From NCBI GenBank assembly GCA_017893485.1, contig CM030368.1:171867004-171931003 (forward strand): 64,000 nucleotides of DNA, given 5' to 3'. Shown here piece by piece: positions 34,550-44,025 of the stretch (positions within the stretch are counted from its first letter, which is position 1; each line of letters begins with the position of its first letter). Made by a program: the position numbers and the translations under genes. Origin of the DNA: Hemerocallis citrina. Taxonomy: Eukaryota; Streptophyta; Magnoliopsida; Asparagales; Asphodelaceae. The notes beneath the pieces are model-generated. The model saw only the letters and a program-made list of their open reading frames with translations. It did no database searches and was not told where the DNA came from.

Positions 34550-36766
34550 TTTCTATAGATCATGTACTCGGGAAAAACATGTAGACAAGAAGCAAGAGTC
34601 GGTCATTCAATCATTCAGTTATTTAGTTATTTAGTCATTCAGTCATTCAGTCATTTAGTAATGGTAGGGAAACAACGAGCTCCCTTCTGAGTACAGTCCC
34701 CTATATTATCCACTACTAGATCGACCGTTATTACCCCGGCTTGTTATCATTTTATTAACAATCAGTTATGGACATGCAATCAATACGATCAATGAGAACG
34801 GTGGTATCAGAAGCTATGCAATGGGTACAATCGATGAGAACGATGATATTAATACAGTTTCAAGAAGATATCAAGGTTGTACAATATATGAAACATACAT
34901 GGTTCAATTCGTTAAATATAAAAAATACGGGTTTATATGCAAAAATATAACAATAAAGGATCTGGACAACAGCACCGATAGGTACTCAAATTCACTTTCT
35001 CGCCGCTACGGGAATGCAAATTCGATTCCGTCAGAAATTCTAGAAAGTAGACTCTCTGCTGGTTCTATCGTATATTCACACAATACATGATAGTCATAGA
35101 AGCTAGGTCGGTCAATTAATTCTTTACGAGTTTTGTGCACAGTCTCGGTTCTAAAAATTATAACATGCCAGTACTAAAATAGTGATAAATTCTATAAATC
35201 AGATTGAGGATCCATAAGATGTTTCGGAAACTAGACACAGTGTACTACAATTTCTATGTACATGATTTTAAGTTTCGATGTCAGAAACTGGGTCGAAACC
35301 TCAGTACAAACTCGGGTGAATGACAAGGCAGCATATTTGGATGTTCAATAGTGCGGTAAATTACGGTTTAAGTTTTATATCGATAATAATGGCACGATAA
35401 GACAGCTATGAATCAATAACATGGTATGATAAACAACAACTAATCAATAATGGAATTCAACTAGATACAATACTGAATTCGATTACTACTTGCTGAATTT
35501 CAAAGAGTGTTTTCTTGAACTAGAACAATAAAAATGAGTTCAAGAGATGCTTGCCTGTTAGATGACAACTACGAATGTGAAAGAATAACGGGACAAGAAT
35601 CTCGATGGCAAAGCACAGTAAAATAGCAGCAACCAATAGCGAGGACGACAACAACAATTAACACGAGCAACCGTAGCAATCAGCACAAGAGCGACAGCAG
35701 GCATAGCAACCACAGTAAGAGCGATGGCAGGAACTCGTAAGGGATGGCAACACACGGCGAGAGACGGCACAACATAGCAAGGGGCGATGGCAACTGCATT
35801 GGAGTGCAACAATGGTACAAAACAGTAACAACACACAAAGGCAGTGGCAATGCACAACAAGAGACGACAGCAACATGCAGCACGAGATAGCAACGACAAC
35901 AACAAGAAACGACAGCAGCCAAGCAGCAAGAATAATAACAAAAAAAGGCGACTGTGGCTACGACTTGCGGTGGTGGTTGCTGTGAGTCAAGGAAGGGCGA
36001 TGATCGAGGGAATCAAGGAGGTGAACAGGTTGCAGCAAGGAGGAAGAAGGTCGGGAGCTGCAGCCAAAGAGGAGGGAGATGGTCGGCAAGGATGAGGTGG
36101 AAGGGTAGCACACTGGTGGAGAAGAAGGAGGTGGGTTCTTCGGTGGTTGAGTAGCAGAAGGTCGGGGTGAGGGCGAGGCGGGAAGGATGAGGACGACGAG
36201 CAGATGGAGGAGAGGAAGGTGGGGTAATGGCGGGGTGTGGCGAAGGCGGTTTTGGAGGATCAAGGCGTCAAGGAGGACGGTGGTGCACAGGGTCGCGAGG
36301 TGGTCGAGGGCGGCAATGGCAATGGCAATGGCGGAGTGCTCGACGAGGAAGGTGAGAGGTGTCGGTGGAGGAGGGTGGCGCTCTAGAGTGTCGCAACCGA
36401 GAGGTGATGGGTCGCGGTTAAGGGTCTTTCGATGGTGGGTGTAGGCGAGGGTAGAGGTGAGGGACGAGGGTGAGAGCGGAGGAAGAAGATGATGGAACGG
36501 CAGTCGCAATGGTGCTGCGAAGGCAGATGGCGACACAGGCGACAATGGACATGGCAGTTTGGAGGTCGCACGAGGCTGGAGTGGTGCGAGGAGCTGGTCG
36601 CTCGAGTGGGAGGTTAAGGGGGAGCGGTGTAGGGCATCAGTGGTCGAGCGAGGGTAGGAGCGACGGGGATGATGGCAACGCTGGCGATGGTGGACAGCGG
36701 TGGTCGCAGAGGCGATGGGTTCGGGGGCGCGAGGATGGTCGCTCTGTTATGTTTTGGAACAGAGGA

Positions 36767-36768
<2 letters not shown>

Positions 36769-36821
<53 letters not shown>
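36769..36821. repeat. (AG)n microsatellite in A4
   Basis: About 26 uninterrupted AG dinucleotides. They also create a spurious run of alternating Arg and Glu in an overlapping ORF. Confidence 0.95.
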
Positions 36822-36825
<4 letters not shown>

Positions 36826-37456
36826 GTGGGGGGGAGTCTTATAATAATATAATATATTAATATTATAATTGGTATTGATTATGGGGGTTTACTGGAAGAG
36901 ATAGTGTGCAGTAATTAGGGGAAAGTGGGTGCAGTTATGAGATGAGGGCATCTGGTTGAGTTTTGGGTAGTGGGTTTTAAAATGTGGGTTTGGGTTAGGA
37001 TCCAATAGGATTTGTTTAGGATTAAAAATGTGGGCTTGGATTAATAAACTTGGAGTTTAGGTTTGGGCTTCACAAAATAAAATAAATAATTATAGAAGGG
37101 ATAAAAGATTGGGCTTCAATCAATAATAAGATAATAAAATAATATGGACTAGGGATTAAATATGGTTAACCAATAAATAATTTAGATAAATTATAGAACG
37201 GACCAAGATTGGGCTTAAGTTTAAAAATTAATAAATTCAATCGGAAAAGAAACAAACTTCTATAATAAAATAAGACTCATGTTAAAATGTAAATCGTTCG
37301 AAAATAACTACAAATACATTTGATATTTAGAAAGAACTCTGCTAGGAAATTCAAAATGAATAAAAATGAATTTAAGAGTGAAAATTAATTTATAAAGAAT
37401 TGAAATACAAAAAAACATAGAAAATATGTTCAGATGGAAACAAGGGTTACATTATA

Positions 37457-38215
37457 TGTTTGAAGCTAACAACTAGTGGAGGGGGTTGAGTAGGCTGACA
37501 GAAGGTGACTTCTTCTGGGTACAAACGGAAGAGCATCAATGAAGTCTCAAAGTTTTGAACTCTCTTCCGGGAACTAAGAATTTCATCTTTGAACTCTCGA
37601 AGTTTTGCTCTGGTGACAGGTACTTCTTCCTCCCTCCCACTTCTAGGGGTTGTTCTGCTAGTTGGAGTTTAATTCCCCCTCTCTTGAGGAGGAGTTCTTC
37701 TGTGGTCCCTTGGAGAGCGTTGGCTTCTTTGCCCCCTAGGAGAGGGGATCATCTTCGCCTTCTGGGAGAGGGAGTTCTTCTGTGCCCCCTTGGAGAGAGA
37801 GCTTTTCTGGTTCGTGGCCTCTGAGGAGAGGGTCTCCTCGCGCCTACCTGATGTGACAGATGTGGCCTGCATGAACTACCTCTGCATTCGGACTCATGTT
37901 GTCTGGAGTTTATGAGATGGCAGAGGTCTTTTTTAGGTTGAGGTGCCTCGGGATGCACGGTGGAGGGTGTAGAGGTGTAGACTGACCCTCTATTCTCTCC
38001 AATGTGTTTTGCACGGGATTGATTTCTTCGGGAGCCCCCCGGTGGAAGCTCCGGATGAAGGGTATGAGGGACGTCCTCAAGATGAGGAAGTGGAGGAAGA
38101 GGGTTGGCTCATCGGCTTAAGGCCGTCGCTGTCTCCTTCCCTTTCCCTTTTGGAGGGATGGTTGAAACTTATTTTTACTGGCGAAGTTTGGTCGGATTGC
38201 TTTCTCTGATTCTCA
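37457..38215 (-). pseudogene. 5' end of Tat-b gag, truncated
   Basis: On the minus strand this stretch follows the Tat primer site. The frame at 37958-37749 contains SECRGSSCRPHLSHQ followed by Arg/Ser/Pro-rich RTPSPRRRR, like the basic N-terminal part of Tat gag. Stops and frameshifts occur, and the sequence passes to the A4 insertion at 37451. Beyond A4 only the 3' arrays are found, so the rest of gag and all of pol are missing. Tat-b was therefore an internally deleted, non-autonomous copy. Lineage support comes from the primer site and LTRs, not from the weak gag similarity alone. Confidence 0.55.
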
Positions 38216-38227
38216 CAGACGGCGCCA
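38216..38227 (-). promoter_or_regulatory. Tat primer-binding site
   Basis: The minus strand reads TTGGCGCCGTCTGTGAGAAT just after the LTR. TGGCGCCGTCTG is the primer-site type usual in plant Tat-lineage elements. Confidence 0.85.
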
Positions 38228-38230
38228 ATT

Positions 38231-38990
38231 TGTTGCTGCTAATTTCTGTGTGGGAGTAAACAAATAATTGTGAATTCTTTTAGAACCAATAAAAATCTGA
38301 CCTTTTTGACTTTCGCCGGTATTAACTGTTTCCAACTGATGTTGACTCCTGAATCTGACACAAATTCGACATGATTAAACTCCTTCTCTTCTTTGTTGCT
38401 TCTTTGTTAAACTAGATTGAGAGTATTAGCAGAAGTAAAGAGTTGATAGATAGAGAGTATAATGAATTTGTGAAGAAAAAATGAGTGAATTTGGGGGGGT
38501 TTTATAGGAAAAATCCCTTACAAAAAAAAACAGCCACAGTCCTAGTAGCAGCAATGAGTGGCCCGGTCAGATCGCCCGTTTGACCCGTCCGGGCCAATCG
38601 TTGGACCCGGCGGGTTGGAAACCCGGCAGGTTGCGGGTCGGGTTCAGGTCGGGTTTCGTCAGGTTACTGGTTAAACAGGCCAGGTCGAGCTGGTTTTGTC
38701 TGCTAATTTTCCGACCCGGTCCTACCCAGTTGTTTGAGTGAGTTTGACCATTACCTGAACTGGGTCAAACGGGTTCGGGGAAAAGGCGGGCGGGTGTGTG
38801 CGGGTCGCGGGTTGACCCGGGCCGAATTCCATCCTAACAATAATCATGGACTAATACTATAAAGTCATTGTAAACTTGGAAGTCCACTTGTTAGGGATCA
38901 TTTCTATTATACCTTATCAAATAGCGTTCCGGTGCTAATGTTGCATTGTAGAGCGGATTGATTGCAGTTGATTGTTGAAGAGAGATGGTT
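38231..38990 (-). mobile_element. 5' LTR of reverse Tat-b element, outer end unclear
   Basis: On the plus strand it starts TGTTGCTGCTAATTTCTG, complementary to the end of the Tat-e LTR. A TATA box (TATAAAA on minus) stands near 38498. A GACCCG-rich block (38541-38835) is inserted. The outer end with the expected complement of TGATAATGG is not found, so the right boundary is an estimate. Confidence 0.6.
38541..38835. mobile_element. Second GACCCG-rich insertion
   Basis: About 295 bp dominated by GACCCG, CGGGTC and CCCGGC words. It ends in GGCCGAATTCCATCCTA, whose complement TAGGATGGAATTCGGCC resembles plant hAT ends. No matching duplication was found by eye. It resembles 30600-31091 in composition rather than in exact sequence. 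Confidence 0.35.
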
Positions 38991-39355
38991 GGGGAGAAAG
39001 GGAACAAGATGTGAAAGGGAACAAGTTGTGTCATATTGAAATATGATGAAATGAATTTTTGGTATTCATTTTTTGTATTAGTCTTATTGGGTTTTAGGTT
39101 GTAATTAGTGTTAATAGGTTTAAACCATATCCAGCCATGAGAAGGCAGTTAATTAGAGTAATTTGTTACTCTTTTTCTACGTGCTTTCAATGTAACTCTT
39201 CTCCTATAAAAAGGAGGGAAACCCAAATGTATCAGGGAATAATCAAGAATCAAGTGAGTTTTTCCCCCAATTTCTCAGCTCCAAACCATAATCCCCAAAT
39301 CCATGGCCAAATTGAATCAACCAACTTGAGTTTGTTGCTTATCAACTCAAGGAGA
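38991..39355 (+). promoter_or_regulatory. Leader with TATA box before the gag/HSP90/kinase chimera
   Basis: CTATAAAAAGGAGGG at about 39206-39220 is a strong TATA box. It stands about 150 bp before the first ATG of the chimera and is followed by a pyrimidine-rich leader. It may be the LTR of the host element, but neither LTR ends nor a primer site are recognisable. Confidence 0.45.
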
Positions 39356-39772
39356 TGACCCTCAATCACCATCACCAATTAGCGTCTGCCGATGTTCTTA
39401 CCACAAATCCACCAAAAGAGGTAGCTTTACCTAATTCCTCTAACCCTAAGTTTCCTTTTGATTCGGATAATTGTCCAAGTGCTCTGTTCAAACTGGAATT
39501 TCTAGTGTTCTTTGAGGGGAATCCAACTTAGTGGATTTGTAATGCAAAGCTCTTCCTTAAATTTTATGAGATTGAAGATAGGCAGAAATTGTGATTCGCA
39601 TCTATCAATTTAAATGGGAAATCAGTGATGTGGAATAGCAGGAACATAAGTGATATAAGACATGTGATGAAATGGGAGGAGTTTATTAAGGAATTGATGA
39701 ATTGATTTGGGCCTACTAAGTTTGAGGATCAGAATACAATGAAACTGCCTCAAACTGAAGCATCGGAGAATT
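39356..39772 (+). pseudogene. Ty3-type gag fragment with stop codons
   Basis: One continuous frame from ATG 39356 reads FFEGNPT, stop, WICNAKLFLKFYEIEDRQKL, stop, FASINLNGKSVMW and later EEFIKELMN, stop, FGPTKFED. This is the core of the Retrotrans_gag domain (PF03732), normally needed to assemble the particle. There is no frameshift over about 130 codons. All four stops can be explained by one C-to-T change (CAG to TAG or CGA to TGA), as expected from loss of methylated cytosines. The frame ends about 20 bases before HSP90-like sequence begins. Confidence 0.75.
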
Positions 39773-39795
39773 AGAGCTCATGGCCTAGCAATGCA

Positions 39796-39981
39796 GTGAA
39801 GATTTGTCAAGAAACTGAGATTTCGGAGAACAAAGAGAAGCTCAAGAAGAAAGGGTATGAAGTTCTATTCATGGTGGATGCTATTGATGAGTATGTTGTA
39901 GGTCAGTTGAAGAAATATCATGGAAAGAATCTTGTCTCAGCTACCAAGGAAGGTATCAAACTTAAGGATACTGATGAAGAG
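39796..39981 (+). pseudogene. Captured HSP90 fragment
   Basis: The open frame from 39796 contains EKLKKKGYEVLFMVDAID, then EYVVGQLKKYHGKNLVSATK and EGIKLKDTDEE. This is a strongly conserved stretch near the boundary of the middle and C-terminal domains of cytosolic HSP90, an ATP-dependent chaperone. Only about 55 residues are present; a full protein has about 700. The ATP-binding N-terminal domain and the MEEVD tail are absent. It lies in the same orientation as the preceding gag piece and the following kinase piece. It was probably acquired by a mobile element and is non-functional as a chaperone. The family match is from memory but the motif is very characteristic. Confidence 0.85.
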
Positions 39982-40082
39982 AACACATACTATTATGGTG
40001 TTCAAAAGAGTCGAAAGTTTGTGGTGGTAAATTTTTTCTCCATGGTCGTCCACCATATGTTCGTTCAAATGGCTCAAATGGC

Positions 40083-40372
40083 CTTCCAGAAGGAAAACAA
40101 TTGCAGTGAAGATTCAGAAGGCCTCTGAAGATGTTGTCCAAAAGTTTGCTTTAGAGATTGAGATCATCCTACCTTGAGTCATAAGAATATTGTTTCCCTC
40201 ATTGGGGTTTGTTTCAACAGAGATCATCTTGTATTAACGTATGAGCTGTTGTCTAGGGGTTGCCTAGAGGAAAATCCTTATGGAGAGAAAAAAGATAAGA
40301 GAGTTATCAGTTTGGGCTAATAGATACAAGGTAGCAGCGGGTCTAGCAACTGTAGAAGAACATGATGTTTCG
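40083..40372 (+). pseudogene. Captured plant protein-kinase fragment (receptor-like cytoplasmic kinase type)
   Basis: Across three frames the sequence reads LPEGKQ, IAVKIQKASEDVVQKFALEI, SHKNIVSLIGVCF, DHLVLTYELLSRGCLEEN and WANRYKVAAGLA. These are N-lobe kinase subdomains in the right order. They include the VAVK-type ATP lysine, the Glu of the C helix and the hinge. They resemble plant receptor-like cytoplasmic kinases. At least three frameshifts or stops break it (near 40100, 40176 and 40318). The catalytic loop is missing because the Tat-d LTR begins at 40394. It adjoins the HSP90 piece with about 100 bp between, so the two were joined by capture rather than by being neighbours in one gene. 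Confidence 0.8.
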
Positions 40373-40393
40373 ATTAGAAAGCTGAATGATTAT

Positions 40394-41000
40394 TGTTGCA
40401 GCTGATTTTGGTGTGAGAGCAAACAGATGAATTTGTGGATTCTTGAAGGAAACAAGTAAGCAAACCTGTTGACTTTCATCGGCGTGTTGGCTAGTTTCTC
40501 ACTGCTGCCGTGAACCTGCACAAAGTTCGACACACAGGGATGGGTCCCGGCGACGAACCCTCCGATGCTCTTGTCAGTAATCAAAAAGATTATGAAAGAT
40601 CTTTAGGTAGAAAAGATTAATTACCTTGTTACGGTAGGGGGAGAGGGGTATTTATTGTCGCCTTAGGAACCAGTTTTGAGATAAGGATAAAAATCTAGTT
40701 CCGGATGTTTATGGATAAGAAGAGAGTTTGACTCGTTTCGTAATAAGAGGGACTGTTTAAACCATCTTTTAGGGATAACCACGAATTTGAATTACTCCTT
40801 ATCCATCTGAGTTGGTTTGTAATGGGTTGTTACCCATACCCAGTAAAACAGATCCGTTTTCGGGCTATTGGGCTTTAAATAAAGACCCAGTTCCCAATTG
40901 GGACCCGTTCGTAGGTAAAATTACCGTTTTACTCCTGAGAGCTTTAAGATTCATGCTCGATTTGAACGATTCCGATTTAATCCTATTTTTAGCCATATCA
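40394..41000 (-). mobile_element. 3' LTR of reverse Tat-d element
   Basis: On the plus strand it runs from TGTTGCAGCTG to GCCATATCA, 607 bp. On the minus strand it starts TGATATGGCTAAAAATAGG, like the Tat-e LTR start. The polypurine tract adjoins at 41003-41020. It includes the CGACGAACCCTCCGATGCTC block shared by the Tat LTRs. The base just left (ATTAT, 40389-40393) should be its target duplication, with a partner outside the window. Confidence 0.8.
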
Positions 41001-41002
41001 CG

Positions 41003-41020
41003 AGCCCCCCACTCCCGAAG
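41003..41020 (-). promoter_or_regulatory. Polypurine tract of Tat-d
   Basis: The minus strand reads CTTCGGGAGTGGGGGGCT, three bases before the LTR. It is the same tract as in Tat-e at 20688-20705. Confidence 0.8.
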
Positions 41021-41559
41021 ACTGAGTTTAACAGCCTTTGAGGAGTAGTTTTATTATTTCAATGGCGTACGAAATTTTATCGGAGTTCCTCAAGGGGTTT
41101 TGATCTTGCTCGAGGTGTATCGGTGCTAAATTGAGCTTACAACGTGCCCAAGATGATTCTCGGATTTTTCTGGATTTTTTCTAATTTTTAAATTATTTTT
41201 CGAATTTTTTATTCAATTTTGCGAAGTGATGATCTATTTTCAAAAAGTATTAATTAATCATTCTAATTAATAATTATTTATCCAGGAGCTCAAAAATATT
41301 TTCCTAAATTTATAATTATTTTTTAGAATTTTTAATTAACTTTCTTGAATTTTTAATCAATTTTCACAATTTTTAAATAATTAATTCAAATTATAATTAA
41401 AATAAAAGAATTAATCACAAGAATATCGACGTGGCACAATCTGGAGCATTGATCATGTCATCGGTGCAAATTTCCAAGTCATCAGATGGTGGATCAACCG
41501 CTTGGAGACATGGCACAATCTGGACGTTCTGATCTCGTGCACGCATCAGGAGGCAGGCA
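41021..41559 (-). other. Tat-d segment between polypurine tract and array, no gene seen
   Basis: A very A/T-rich tract (41160-41420), then GTGGCACAATCTGGA and GATCATGTCATC words that foreshadow the tandem array. The equivalent segment in Tat-e is at 19946-20687. Confidence 0.55.
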
Positions 41560-43745
41560 CTTTCGCTAATACGTAGCTCGGTAGGTTGGATTGTAAATCT
41601 GAGCTACATGGCACGATCTGGGTGGTTGATCAAGATCAGGAGCGAATTGTGAGGCAACAGTTTTTGCCAATTAGCTGCTCGGTAGCTCGGATTGTAATTC
41701 CGAGCTACGTGGCATGATCTGGACGGTTGATCAAGATCAGGTGCGAATTATGAGGCGGTAGTTTTCTCCAATTCGCAGCTCGGTAGCTCGGTAGCTCAGT
41801 AGCTCGGATTGTAATTCCGAGCTACGTGGCACGATCTGGATGGTTGACCAAGATCAAGCGCGAATTATGAGGTGATTTTATTTGCAAATTCGCAGCTCGG
41901 TAGCTCGGATTGTAATTCCGAGCTACGTGGCACGATCCGAACAGTTGATCAAGATCAGGCGCGAATTGTGAGGCGATAGTTTTTGCCAATTCACAGCTTA
42001 GGAGCTCAGTAGCTCTGATTGTAATTCCAAGCTACGTGGCACGATCTCGACGGTGGATCAAGATCTGGCAGGAATCATGAGGAGATAGTTTTTGCCAATT
42101 TGCAGCTCTCGGTAGCTCGGTAGCTCGGATTATAATTCCGAGCTACCTGGCACGATCTGGATGGTTGATCAAGATCAGGCGCGAATTGTGAGGCAATAGT
42201 TTTTACCAATTTGCAACTCGGTAGCTTGGTAGCTCGATAGCTCGGATTGTAATTCTGAGATACGTGCTACAATCTGGACAGTTGATCAAGATCAGGCACA
42301 AATTGTGAGGTGATAATTTTCGCCAATTCGCAGCTCAGTAGCTCGGTAGCTCGGATTGTAATTCCAAGCTACGTGGTATGATTTGGGCCCCTTGATGAAG
42401 ATCTGGCGTGAATTGTGAGGCTGTAGTTTTTGCCAATTCGCAGCTCGGTACCTCGGTAGCTCGGATTGTGATTCCGAGCTACGTGGCACGATTTGGGCCC
42501 CTTGATGAAGATCTGGCGTGAATTGTAGGGTGGTAATTTTTGCCAATTCGCAGCTCAGTACCTCGGTAGCTCAGATTGTGATTCCAAGCTACGTGGCAGG
42601 ATTTGGGCCCCTTCATGATGATCTGGCGTGAATTGTGAGGCAGTAGTTTTTGCCAATTCACAGCTCGGTACCTCGGTAGCTCGGATCGTAATTCGGATCT
42701 ACGTGGCATGATTTGGGTCCCTTGATGATGATCTAGTGCGAATTGTGAGGTGGTAGTTTTTACCAATTTGCAACTCGGTACCTCGGTAGCTTGGATTGTG
42801 ATTCCGAGCTTCGTGGCATGATTTGGGTCCCTTGATGAAGATCTAGCGCGAATCGTAAGGCAGTAGTTTTCTCCAATTCGCAGCTCGGTACCTCGATAGC
42901 TCGGATTGTGATTCCGAGCTATGTGGCACGATCTGGGCCCCTTGATGAAGATCTGGCGCGAATTGTGAGGCGATAGTTTTTGCCAATTCACAACTCGGTA
43001 CCTTGGTACCTCGGATTGTGATTTCGAGCTACGTGGCACGATTTGGGCCTTTGATGAAGATCTGGCGCGAATCGTGAGGTAGTAGTTTTTGTCAATTCGC
43101 AGCTCGGTACCACGGTAGCTCGGATTGTGATTCCGAGATACGTGGCATGATTTGGGCCCCTTAATGAAGATCTGGTGCGAACTGTGATGCAGTAGTTTTT
43201 TCCAATTCGCAGCTCGATACCTCGGTAGCTCGGATCGTAATTTCGAGCTACTTAGCACGATTTGGGCCCCTTGATGATGATCTGGCACGATTTGTGAAGC
43301 GGTAGTTTTTGCCAATTCGCAGCTCGGTACCTCGGTAGCTCGGATTGTGATTTCGAGCTATGTTGCACGATTTGGCCCCCTTGATGAAGATTTGGCGCAA
43401 ATCGTGAGGCGTTAGTTTTTACCAATTTACAGCTCGGTACCTCGGTAGCTCGGATTGTGATTCTTAGCTATGTGCTACGATTTGGGCCCCTTGATGAAGA
43501 TCTGGCACGAATCGTGAGGCGGTAGTTTTTGCCAATTCGCAGCTCGGTACCTCGGTAGTTCGGATCGTGATTTCAAGCTACGTAGCACGATTTGGGTCCC
43601 TTGATGAAGATTTGGCGCAATTATGAGGCGGTAGTTTTCTCCAATTCGCAGCTCGGTAACTCGGATCGTAATTTCGAGCCACGTGGCACGATTTGGGCCC
43701 CTTTGATGAAGATCAGGCATGAATTGTGAGACGGTAGTTTTCGCC
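41560..43745 (-). repeat. Tat-d tandem array III, about 20 units of 110 bp
   Basis: The word CCAATTCGCAGCTCGG recurs every 109-111 bp, for example near 42433, 42542, 42653, 42763, 42873, 42983, 43091, 43200 and 43312. Each unit holds a 10-bp perfect inverted repeat, GTAGCTCGGA and TCCGAGCTAC around seven bases. Units up to about 42365 carry GGTTGATCAAGATCAGG; later units carry GGGCCCCTTGATGAAGATC. So two subfamilies sit side by side. Reverse ORFs of up to 278 codons are periodic translations of the array. Confidence 0.9.
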
Positions 43746-43840
43746 TTTACAAATTTTTTTGTTTAGCCTTCTGATGGGCCTCCTTGGGGGTCATGGGGAT
43801 CCAAAGCGTTCGGATGCCCAAGCGACACCCCCTTTTTTAC

Positions 43841-43847
43841 TATAAGA
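43841..43847 (+). promoter_or_regulatory. TATA box of the antisense Tat-d gene
   Basis: ACTATAAGAATC stands about 180 bp upstream of the ATG at 44026. It is followed after a C-run by CACTACTCTCTCATTC, a CT-rich leader of the kind seen at plant transcription starts. A start near 43875 is inferred. Confidence 0.55.
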
Positions 43848-44025
43848 ATCCCCCCCCCCCCCCACTACTCTCTCATTCTTCACTTTTCACTCTGATAATT
43901 CATTTTTGCTCTTGGGTCGCTCTACTAGCGGTCGCGGCCAAGCGCTCAATTCTCCGTCGAACTATTCCAACCGTATTTGTCACATCAAGGCTAATATATA
44001 TATTTTATTTTATATATTTTTCAAG

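Larger units (their letters stand above)
30176..37451 (-). mobile_element. Solo LTR A4 (family A), reverse, inside Tat-b
   Basis: Plus-strand edges are TGTCACGCCCTGCTTCCC and GGGTTACA. The perfect duplication TTATA stands at 30171-30175 and 37452-37456. Without A5 it is about 4.1 kb; part of the excess is a GACCCG-rich insertion at 30600-31091. It carries a GC-rich leader (about 35560-36740, minus sense) and an (AG)n microsatellite. Confidence 0.88.

Noticed and set aside
42292..43720. Reverse ORFs of 81-278 codons
   Set aside because: They are periodic translations of the 110-bp tandem array, whose unit length allows an open frame for several copies.
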